Part shown: in pieces, positions 33,987-44,391 of the stretch
How positions within the stretch are numbered: position 1 is the stretch's first letter
Layout of the letters: each line of letters starts with the position of its first letter
Assembly: GCF_000204055.1 (NCBI RefSeq)
Contig: NW_006768790.1
Location: 885,534-949,533 of the forward strand
Origin: Melampsora larici-populina 98AG31
Lineage: Eukaryota > Basidiomycota > Pucciniomycetes > Pucciniales > Melampsoraceae
Length of the DNA: 64,000 nucleotides
Direction of reading: 5' to 3'
The notes under the pieces: generated by a model
What the model was told of the DNA's origin: nothing
What the model saw: only the letters and a program-made list of their open reading frames with translations
The model's database searches: none
Made by a program: the position numbers and the translations under genes

Positions 33987-34940
33987 AGACTCAAATATAT
34001 TTCATACACCATGTCATTCACTCTTACTAATATCTATTGTAGAATTTTTGGATAAACGCACTAAAAAGCTCATCTAAACACATGAATTGACTCCCATACC
34101 CAGGTCCTAAACTTACATCGCCTTGTTCCATTCAGCAGCTTACATTGTGATGTCCGGCCGGTATGATGTCATGAGAATGAATGACTTTAACCATGTTGAA
34201 GGTGCTCATCATAAACAATGTCCAACCGTTTCAGATACATAGTTCCTTCTTGAAGTCTAATTATGATCTGATACAGTAAATCCCACCAGGGCAGTGGTGA
34301 ATCCCCAACTGCGGGACCCCTCTTTCTGGGCATCTTGCCTATGATTCCCTGTGTGTATAACTTTTGTAATAGACTTTGCTTTCCCATTGGGGCTTTAATT
34401 TTCTCTTCCAATCTCATTCACAAAAGCGTATATGTAGTCCCAAAACAAGCCATTCCAAAACATATTTTTAAATCGGTTTCATCTCGATATGTTTCAAAGG
34501 ATTTGGCCATCAGTAGTGATATTTGTTTGACACGCCATCCATCCTCGATCGATAAAACTTTTCCATTCACTTTCGCTGATAGCGTTGAGCTTGTAGACCT
34601 TGTAAGAATATCAGTACAATGAGCCTCGACTAAAAATTAAAATTACATTGTACATGATGATTAAACTTTTAATTGACCGTACGCTGGCACCTGATCCGTT
34701 GATGATAAGCTGCGAGCAGTCTTGATGAAGAGTATGAGATGCCCATTCTGGAGTTCAAAACGAGTCAAGATGAAAGTACTCTGAGGCTTGAAACCCTTGT
34801 TGCTTCCCGAAAGCCTTCGTCGGCCAATCCGGAATCCTCAAAATAGTTTTCTGCCTCCCGTACGCGCCGTAGGCCGGGTGTACTGATTGACACCTTCTCT
34901 CCCTCCGCAGCTCATTTTGATATACCCTTCTGACAACAAC
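33987..34940. other. Intergenic; weak minus-strand remnant
   Basis: Minus-strand stretches at 34600-34200 read AISESEWKSFIDRGWMACQT, then AKSFETYRDE-like sequence in another frame, then TQGIIGKMPRKRGPAVGDSP. This suggests an old coding region, but stops intervene and no family is recognised. Confidence 0.3.
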
Positions 34941-35403
34941 ATGCGACTCTCATACTTCCTTATACCTGCACTCTTCGGAGTGAGATTCACCCATGGAAGT
35001 CCAAAGATGCCAGAAATTTGGAGATCTTCAAGATTCGAACGTTTACCTGATGGATTTGAAATCGTATCAAAACAAGTTCTTACAAATGAAGAAAACAATT
35101 CATTGTTCATCGATATTGATTTAGGTGAATCGACTATCAAAGAATTTAAATCAGTCAGAACCGGTAGAAGATTTCAAAGTGTGGTTCAAATGATGGAAAA
35201 CTGGTAAGAGTTTTATTTCGAGATGTTTTGCCTTCCTTTTGATAGAACGGACGTAACGAGCAAAACCTGATGGTTCCTTCATGTATGTTAGTTTTCCAGG
35301 TTTTGTTGCTCGAATTCGAAGAGCCTCAAATCAACTTAAACGGATTAGATCGTTATGGAATCCACCCAATACATTGGTGGTCAGACTACACCACGTAGAA
35401 TGA
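34941..35403 (+). CDS. Small predicted secreted protein, 124 residues
   Basis: Two exons, 34941-35203 and 35292-35403, join in phase (acceptor 'tatgttag'). The N-terminus MRLSYFLIPALFGVRFTHG is a plausible signal peptide cut near residue 19. The mature chain is charged (RTGRRFQSVVQMMEN, then FPGFVARIRRASNQLKRIRS) and nearly cysteine-free. No homologous family is recognised. The start ATG is the only one before the hydrophobic stretch. Size, charge and secretion signal fit small rust secretome members; the role is unknown. Confidence 0.55.
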
Positions 35404-37157
35404 TGATACACTTCGACTTCAATTTAAATTTATATTCAATCCCTCAAGAATAGACACAAGCAATCTTTAGCGCATGCAAGCAAAAATTTTCGTATCATAT
35501 CAAGTTGATCATCTAGGACACCAAATATATCTTATAAATCCCGAGCAATTCTACCTCACAATTTTCGACACGCGTTCCCGACTCACCATAACAAAAGATG
35601 TGGATACATTCCAAAAAGGTCACATGTTTTTCTCTTCAAGGGTTCAGATTATGACACTTTTTTTCCAAGACTGAGGAATTTGTTACGTTAAAATTTCAAA
35701 GAGGAAGACTTCTCCAACATCAATATGTATATTTTTCAAAGTGATCTGTCACTTTTGGCATCAGGAAATATCACCTTTACGATAGCTTTCTCTAATTTTT
35801 GTACAACTATACTCTACAGTTTTGTTTAATCAGATCATTAATTATTTTGAGGCTCGTTACTATTATGACCTCCGTATGGGTAATGACAAACGGTGTTTAG
35901 TCTCAATAAGATTTTCAAGTCATATTCACATGGAAAGTAAAGACGATTGGGTACAAAAGTTTCTAAAGTGCGCGGATTATACCATTGTTAACCTCGCCCA
36001 AGCCCCGGACCTTTGGCGAGGGACTTGGTTAAGTTTGATGGTAATGTTCATTTGAGCCGGCAACACAAGCAGGAAAAGCCCTTGAGGCTCGGGAAAGCTC
36101 AATTGGAATATGCCAGATTCCACTTGAGTCACTGGAGTCAGCTGCAGTCTTAACGTAACAAAAACAGAATCAAGAATTTGTCCAAATGTTGTGAATTGGC
36201 CCCGGGTCGAAGATGGGACAGGTGAGTGAAATTTGTCACCTTTATTTTTGCAACCACTCATGGTCTTCCGCTGATTCACAGATGCCCACATGGAGGCCCA
36301 CACATTCATGAGTGTTAAGATTCTTGCCCGCCCCCTTCACCCCACATTCCTTGGAAATTAGGGACTGGGCGAAGCTCTGCAAAATTGCAATTCAACCGTA
36401 GTTGAAAGCGAGTTGCAAACAGCTAAGCCACTGTTCAATCAATATGAAATTTCCTTATTTTTTTTAGTAAGCTTTATGGCACTAAAAAAAATAGGGTGGC
36501 GCACAGGCATGACCCTCCCTAAGACGAGCTGTCTATTCAAAATTTCCCCCCCCACCTCAGCCAAAAGCCTATGGCAGAACACTTCTGGATAGCCTGATAT
36601 ACCTTTCACAGGTTGCTCTCGCTCTGGTTTTGGTGAAATCATCTGACAGTCGGGTCTCTTGGGCTTGTAGGAGTAATCCTGACACCTCCTGTTTGCATAA
36701 ATCGCTTCGGTCGACTTCCAGGGGATTCATGCGCTTATTGAGGTGGCTAAATCCTCTGTCGGTCGAAACCTCGCCCAGTCCCTATTATGGAAAAAAAGCG
36801 AAGAAATCAGTTCTGTCGTGTACATTTGGAACCCATCGGAAGGAAGAATTCGTGGCCCAAACTCCTCGCCAAAGAATTGGAGCCTGAGCGAGGGGCGGAA
36901 AAATTGGTGCGGAAGTGGAAAGTGCGGAATAGTGCATACAGATTGTACAGAGAGCTCTCGAAGAGCACCGTCCAATTCGGGAAGGTGGCTGCGCTCGATT
37001 TCGTTTGTTTTGTTTCATCCTCAGTACAATGTAGAACGAACGATGGTCGTTGAAAATAAAAAAACCATGTTGCCTATACCACATGAATCAAAGACGTAGG
37101 GAACCAGACCATCTCGATTCTTGAACCAGACCATCTCGATTCTTGAGAAACCAATCA
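35404..37157. other. No gene recognised; short tandem repeat
   Basis: Short frames at 36787-37053 (LLAKELEPERGAEKLVRKWK) and neighbours overlap in several frames without a recognised domain. A perfect 22-bp tandem duplication (gaaccagaccatctcgattc unit) lies at about 37101-37145, just before the KDZ-type gene. Confidence 0.35.
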
Positions 37158-39387
37158 ATGTTTTTAAAAGACCTCATCTCCATTCTTGATGCGTATGACA
37201 ACAACATCATGTCGACACTCACTGTGCAAGACTTTGTCAAGTTCTTATGTGTCGCCGCCGACGTGGTCGTGCGGTGTGAGCAGTCTCTTGAGCTCACTAC
37301 AAACCGAAGGCCTATACGATACCTCGCCGCGAGTCTTCCCTCGTCCATCCATAACCGTTTGGAGGTCTTATGGGAGGCTTCTTTCTGCATATTGAAAGAG
37401 TGTTTCATCAATGCACAATACCATGTCAAATCTCATGGCATAATGCCCGAACTCGATGATGGTCGGCTACCCATCCGCATAGTGGAACAATCGCTATACC
37501 CCCCTTTTGAACACTGCCCAAAGTGCTCAAGGACGCGACCTATGCGAGCGAAGTCATTGTTCGGATACCTATACGACGTTGATGGATGCCATACGATTGA
37601 ACACTTTTACCTCTACTGTCAACGTAAGCGCACCATCATCAATATGCGACTGGCAGACAGATGACAGATGTTTAATATACTTGATCCTCTGCCAGCTTGC
37701 AGGACGAGTTATCACGTCAGCTATTCAATTTACAATGAAGAACGAACGTTCTATACAACATCTGAAGGCAGGAACCCCGAAGTCTTCCAAGTTCATACGC
37801 ATTACTTCATGACTCACCGCTTGGCACATCATTTCAAGATGAGCCAAATGCTACAACGGTAAGATTATTTTGTGTCTAAGCTCAAAAACACTTGATTCTC
37901 ATTTCAGTTTAATTTTTCAGGTGTTTGGTGTTCAGCATTGTCAATTTGTACAACTCAACCTTCATGGGGTCCCACACCCCTCCGTTGTTCACTTCCCAGC
38001 AGGCCTTCTTTCCTCGAATGTCTGCCGAAGTTTGCAAAGACGGAATGGGCATTGATACATTGCTTTTCAATTACTCTTCAAGGAGTAAAGTGCTCGTGGT
38101 CCCAGATTCCGGACTAGACCGTGTCCGTTACAACGAGGCGAAGAAAGAATGTACCTCCTGGATAGCCGCGGAAGGGACTGCCCACAAGAATCATGCTTGC
38201 AGTCTTTGTACATGTATCACTTATTCCGAAGAGTACAACAAACACTCAGGTATGGTACAATGATCAGTAACTGCTCTAAACAAGAAGCTGATTCATATAA
38301 TTTTATTTCGCGAGTTCAGTTGTTTGTGCTGTTGTGACCGATGGTTTGACCATCGGCCACTGGAGATGCAGTGCTTCTGCATCTCAGCTGGAAATGTTGG
38401 CCAAAGATTTCGGCCACCCAGCACCAGATGGCCCTTGTCGAAGGACTTTAGATACAGTTTGAAATCGCTACTGTAGTTTTCATGAGCCGCTTCTTGAAGG
38501 TTTTTGCCAGGCTCAGCCTTGCACCCAACCAGCGCTTGCAAATAAGAGGACATGTGGCCTTCAATCTCACCAAGAGGCTGCCAAAACTTTTTCCACTCGA
38601 GTTAATTCAAACTTCCAGCTTCACTCTATGTTAAATCGACCAGGTTCAAACCTCAACTTGGATCCCTCTGTCCATCTGGAAGACGAGTCTGGTGAAATTC
38701 AAGATTTGGAATCATTGCAGCAAGCCGATGAATCAGACCGAGTTGAAGAAAGCCAAAGATCCGGCGAAGAGGGCAGTACCAAAAAACCAACCCTTTCAAG
38801 AGCACGAACTCACAATGATCAACTTGTGGTGGCTCCTTGTGGTGTCATACTTGCCCGCCAAACGATGTTTAATTCGGAGTCACCAAGTGCCGTTAAAGTA
38901 GAGATTTTTTGCTTCAATTCAACTTTGAATCAGAGTAAGTCACTGATAAACATCTCATTCTCAGCTTTTCCTTCTAGATACCTTCCCAACCCGCATGCCT
39001 GAAGTCATTTTATACGATAATGCGTGCAAGTTATTAGCACATATATACAAGTCTGCTGCTGAAGAGCGTGATCAATTCACTGAAAGCATCGTGGCTGTTG
39101 ATGCGTTCCATTTCAAATCTCACAAAGAAAATGACTGCTTTTGTAGGAAATGGACGGATCCCAATCTCTATCCTCAGTTGAAAAAGGACGGTGCTTGGAT
39201 ATTCAACTCATCAGCTGCTGAAATTGCTAATATATGGTACGGAGGTTTTGCCTCCATCTGTCGAAACATGACCGCGGTTGAATTCAACTTCTTCCTGGAT
39301 GAAATGGTTCGGCTTCATAACATCTGGATATGTGAAAAATTATCGAAAAGGAAAAACATAGTACATATTGGTACTATCACTTTTTGA
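37158..39387 (+). pseudogene. KDZ-family transposase (CxC5/CxC6 type), one stop codon
   Basis: Exons 37158-37623, 37696-37858, 37921-38249, 38320-38934 and 38978-39387 keep phase throughout and give 661 codons. Residues 110-170 carry the CxC5-like cluster (FEHCPKCSRTRP, SLFGYLYDVDGCHTIEHFYL, YCQPCRTSYHVSYSIYNEER). The CxC6-like segment is VVTDGLTIGHWRC followed by NRYCSFHEPLLEGFC. The KDZ catalytic part includes MPEVILYDNACKLLAHIY and IVAVDAFHFKSHKENDCFCR, ending near NMTAVEFNFFLDEMVRLHN. A single in-frame TGA at 38460-38462 precedes NRYCSF; otherwise it is intact. Cysteine clusters and the DAFHF..H motif are seen; the family assignment comes from their combination. Terminal repeats were not found. 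Confidence 0.8.
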
Positions 39388-39466
39388 TAACGTGAAAGTT
39401 ATAGTGGCGGTTCATATGTTTTACTTTAATGTCAAAAATTTCAACTTGGTTGTTTATTTACATATT

Positions 39467-39615
39467 TGATCTCTTTCGATAACAATCTCTAGAGATCATA
39501 ATCCCTTTCGATCACGATCTCTTTCAATAACAATCTCTAGAGACATAATCCCTTTCGATCACAATCTCTTTCGATAACTATCTCTTTTGTTATCGATCTC
39601 TTTTGTGTTATCGAT
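39467..39615. repeat. Tandem repeat, about 57-bp period
   Basis: Variants of 'gatctctttcgataacaatc' and 'tctagagatcataatccctt' recur two to three times and then degrade into shorter 'tctcttttgttatcgat' copies. Confidence 0.8.
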
Positions 39616-41432
39616 GTCTTTCGAGAATTTGATCATCTTGATCATATGATGTTTCAATATTCTTTTCAATGAATATCATTTGGGTCTCTTGATGTGTTAT
39701 CATCAAAGTCTAGGATAGTAACCAATGCCAGCTTTCATTTGCAAGTTTGTTAACATTTCTTGATCAATAGTTGTTCGATTTTTGAACCTCAAGTTAACAC
39801 ATACATGTAACCAGTGGGACACTAATTACAAAGATTGAAAGATCGATAGCGTAATCAAATGGAAGAAAAGTGAAATCATGAAGGACACAATTCAATTGTT
39901 CACAATCTGAACATCAGAGTCACCGTTGTAGAACTTATAACCCAACAAGGGTTATACAGAGCTGGAAGAGGATAATCTACTAATAAAATGACTAGTAGAA
40001 GTTGTCTAAGGACTGCTCTTCTAAAACAACACAATCAGAAAGAGCTCTGTTGTATTGAGTACTGATAAGGCACCAGAGAAATATAACTTCACACGTAATT
40101 TTAACTTCAAAAGCACACTTTGTATTACTATCAACACTGCTATAGTGTTATTCCCAATTGATAACTGAAAAAAAATAAGCAATATCTGATTGATATTATT
40201 CCCAATAAGTCTTTATGACTATAAAACTAAAGTAAATTTCTCTTTATAACTGTAATAAAGGGCGTATTTAAGTGAACAGGTACTATTAAAATAAGTTTAT
40301 GATGATAAACAAAATAATAATGGCGTAAATGATAAAGAAAAAAAAAGGGGAACAACAGTCCCAAAACCCTCTCAAAGTATATATAACAATGTACTAGAAC
40401 TTTTACAATGGTCAACAGCCTCAAAACCAATCAAATCCGCCCAAAATTCCCTAAAAACCCTATGATGACGCAATGTAATGGTTTTGTTACTAATAAATGA
40501 TGTAATTTTCACAGCTAAAAGTGATCAATGACGCAATAATATGATGTACAGCACTTCTTATGATGAATACAGGTGATTTTTTCCTTGTAAACTAGCTGAA
40601 AACCAATTTTTGAGATTACGAATTTTTTCAGATGTGCTCCAATTTTTGATTACTAAAGTGCATCTTGTAGCCCACGTGTTACTGATCATTTCTGACACCT
40701 ACATGACCTACTTCTGATGAGTGATGAGTAAGATATTGAGTTGTGAAGTTAAGGTTTTTAGTGTTACATATGACTTGTGACTGTAAATTCGAGATTCACA
40801 CCAATTCTTTATTTGCCTTATAACTTTTTACACACACCTCCGTTACTAATGATTTAAAGCTTGTACATTATGTAATCCACTCTTCTGCGTTGAATGAGCC
40901 ATCTACCAACCTATTCTGACGTCATTTGACATATGTAATTAGCTGAAAACCTCCATTTTCCACGAATTTCACCCATTTTCTTCACTTTTCACAGCTACTA
41001 CTATCTTTTTCTTGCTCATGTAATATGACATCATCATCTATAGCCTTAAAAATCCCGGAAAATCCTCTTGGCAACCTTAAATTCCATCACTACCACTATT
41101 ACACAACCAAACTACACGTGTACCTCTTGTTTACCAACTTCGAAAAAGTGCTTTTTTCCTAATAACTTCTGTTTCTACTTATCAACCTTGAAGATTAAAA
41201 TTGTCATAGTATCATATAATGTTGTTCTTTCATATTCTAACCTCATAATACCCATAACTTTATTTTTACTAACCTAAAAACCATTTTCCAACCTTTATAC
41301 CTATAATTTCGAATTTTTCTTATGTTTTTCTTTCTTTCTTTTTGTAATAAATTTGTAAGTAAACTATAATGATCTTAATATATAATGTGAAATAAAATGA
41401 TGTAATGTTGACCTAATGACCAATACATAAGC
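39616..41432. other. AT-rich region, no gene recognised
   Basis: Very AT-rich. The phrase 'agctgaaaacc' recurs at about 40594 and 40933, and 'tttcacagct' recurs at about 40508 and 40985. This hints at an old transposon of about 850 bp, but no clean ends were found. Confidence 0.3.
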
Positions 41433-43799
41433 CTACAAGAGCTTCAATTGATCAAAAACCTCCATTTCGAATTTTCTTTCCTGCTGAATCCTGCTAATAA
41501 ACTGGTAAACTGGTAATTGTGAATTTTTTAATTGATCCCATAAATTGATCACCACACCGTCCGATTGAACATCAGAGCGCGTGTTGTCCTCAACTTCCAC
41601 CTTTCTTCTTTTCGATTCCTGCTGTTGAACATGTTCACGATCTCGTTTTCGCTTTGGTTGAACTGTTTGATCATTGCGCTTGGTCTTTGTGGCCAACCAC
41701 TCTTGCTGATACTTCTTCCGAGCTGCGATGAGGGTAAGGGAAGGGTTCGCGCGAGTGTCAAGGTCCAACTTCTCTGCTCCCACCAGGTTGATCCATTTCT
41801 TGACTCGATACACCGTGGTATGACCGTAATCATAGATATCTCCAAAGAACTTGACCCAGGCAACTCGTGGACTACCTTCACCGTCATATGATTGATGCCA
41901 TCTTAGGGTTTGGCGGAGCAATACCCTAGAATCGGGCCAAGTACTCTTGGCCCAATGATTCTACATTTGAATGACAGATGTGATAAGCAAATATTTCACA
42001 ATCGACGAGGTAAAGGCATATTACACATACCTTGACATGCAAATCCGAGGATCCTATGCATTCGATATCAGAGATCTCGGAGTCTTTGGACCGGTTCGTG
42101 TTTTCTTTTGAGTATATCGTTTGAGGTGAAGGGAGGGGCAAACTATCTGGGGTGGCTGGTTCCGTAGACGTCTCCACATCTAGTTGAAGATGATTACGGA
42201 CTGCTGGTGCTGGTGCCGGTGCTCGTGCTGGTACTGGTACAGGTGACTTCAAACTTGAACTGGTGATTTTTGGCGGGTTTGGTGAGTTTGTAATGATGCA
42301 CCGAGCCGGTGTTGTAAGTGGCTCATAGGGTCCCTCAGTGGTCATCTTTATGATTGCTTCGGAAAGGCCCACACAATTGCTATCGGAGATCGATTCCAGT
42401 CGGACCAGTATTTTGCGCGGGATTGGAGGATACTTCGAAGTGCAAGTAGGGGCTAGGGAAACCTAGGATTGGTAAGTCTGATGAATCAGTGTTGTTCATC
42501 ACGATGATCAGAAAGAAAGTGGTTAAAGTAAGATGCACATACCCATCAGAATTGTTCCATGTTCCACACCTCAATCTCCGACTCCCAGTCTTCTGTGTTG
42601 CTCGTCGCTTTCCTACATTTATCGAGAATGATTTGACACTCTTGGAGTGAAAAAAGGGGCCAATTGGGTGCCTCTGCATTGATAAGTGTGCTAGAGCCAG
42701 GCTGTAAGTTGGACAAACCATCTGTGAATCAGTACGAGTGAATTCATATTGAGTAACCATCTAATCTCACCTTAGTCCAAAGCTCAATCCAAATCGTGCG
42801 TGCTGCCTCTCTTTTTGCAGCATCCCGACTCTTGGCTACAAGATCAACTGCTTTAAGATTTTCATGGTATTCGGATAGCTGTGATGGTGTTAGGGTGGAG
42901 GTCACTGCCCGATTGGCTTGGGCAGACTGGATTTGCCTCGGTTTTGGTTGCTGTGACCCACTTGGTACGGCTAGGGATTGGTAGGGACGTTGAGTCAAAA
43001 CCGATGGTTGAGATAGGGGTTGAGAGGGACCTTGATTATAAACATTCGAATGAAATGGTACAAAGTTGTTGATCGAAGGGCTTGACCGATGTTGATCTCC
43101 AGAAGACAAAGCCGTGTAAAAGTGGGCCTTGAAGTTGCATGTCAAACCATGCACTCGTTGGACCATTTGGCAGCACTTCATCGGTGATTCAGTCATACTT
43201 GTCTTCATTTGTTTAATTGAGACAAAAGAGATCAAAAAGGCCTTACCAAAAGACACAACCGGAGGCTACACTTCATATTTGACTTGTTGGATGACTGATG
43301 CGTGGCCCCGGTTCTCCCTAAATACCCTGGGCACAGTTGACTCGTAGTTGTTTTCTTCAAGTGATTGGGTTCGTCATTGCTGACATTAAGTAGCCCTGAG
43401 AGGCTTCCAGGAGCTGGAGGTGGTTGAGCTCCCGCGTTGATAGCTCGAATTTCATTGATTAGGTGTTCGATTTTGAGAGTTCGAACATATCCTTTTCCGT
43501 GGGCGTGGTGAGAGTTGGGTTGATAACACTAGAGGTAAGAAGCTTTAGCCATAGAACAAACAACACTACTAAAAAAGAAAGATATAGATATTGGAACGTA
43601 CCTTCCAGTTGATATTTGCTGGGTTTGGGAACCGAGGCGGGCAGTATCGTAGCTGACTAGTCGACGTGAGGGGGCATTCTGGACAGGTCAGTCCAGTGAG
43701 CTGGCCAGCGACAGGTGATGGAAGGGGATGGACGATTCGACGATGTCGATTCGTGATGTACAATTTGTGTGGAGTTGATATATGGATCTGGCCAGACAT
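41433..43799 (-). CDS. Intact six-exon gene of unknown function
   Basis: Exons 43799-43602, 43528-43272, 43197-42771, 42701-42570, 42462-42031 and 41960-41433 join in phase to 657 residues. The N-terminus has a cysteine pair (LTCPECPLTSTSQLRYCPPR) followed by YQPNSHHAHGKGYVRTLKIE. A second cluster reads MKCCQMVQRVHGLTCNFKAH. The middle is Pro/Gln/Ser-rich, with PVPVPARAPAPAPAV near residue 415. Near the C-terminus FFGDIYDYGHTTVYRVKKWI precedes a basic, nuclear-localisation-like KRKRDREHVQQQESKRRKVE. The end of exon 4 is the least sure: the donor GAG|gtgtgg avoids a stop. I recognise no family. It may be a lineage-specific nuclear protein or a transposon-linked accessory gene, since a hAT element starts 600 bp upstream. 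Confidence 0.6.
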
Positions 43800-44391
43800 G
43801 TCGAGAACTTGCCAGTGAGGGAGATCAATACGATAAGAGACCAGCCGGATAGCGAGATCTTGTTTTTTTGAGAAGCATCATCTTGATTTTTTTGCTGGAT
43901 GAGACTGTGATTGGGTTAATCCGCATTGGTAATAGCTTCAAATACCATTCTGCTTTCGGATGCTGAGACGAATGTGCTGACTGGAGGATAGACTGCACGT
44001 ACCCTGTACTCACCCTGTATTTTCCGCCGTTTCCACTCCTTCCGCACTTTCCACCTTGCTTCGCCAAGGCTCCGATGCTCTCCTCCTCGCTGATTTGCTG
44101 GTTTTTTGCTGTTTTGGGGGCATATAATTTAGTCAGATCACTGGTTAGCAAGAGACGTTAAGGGTTACTCTGGACTCTGAACTCATACAAGAGCTTTCAG
44201 AGGGCTCGCCCCAAAACCGTCATCACGTGTTGAGTCGAGCACTTACAATTGTCGTGAGGCTCCGATAGGCTCCGATAGCAGTTCAGAGCAATCTGACCAT
44301 CACACCTTTTCAAACCGCACTATAAGTGGATGCTAAAGGTCACGTACAAATTGAGCTATGGCGACTCAATTGAAAACTTTGGGCCAAGGCT
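43800..44391. other. 5' flank of the unknown gene, no second gene
   Basis: A minus-strand frame at 44151-43825 (including KQGGKCGRSGNGGKYRV) has no recognised domain. It could be 5' untranslated or upstream coding sequence of the neighbouring gene. Confidence 0.3.

Noticed and set aside
36787..37053. 88-codon plus-strand frame with a lysine/arginine-rich stretch
   Set aside because: Overlaps two other open frames of similar length and shows no domain; not enough to call a gene.
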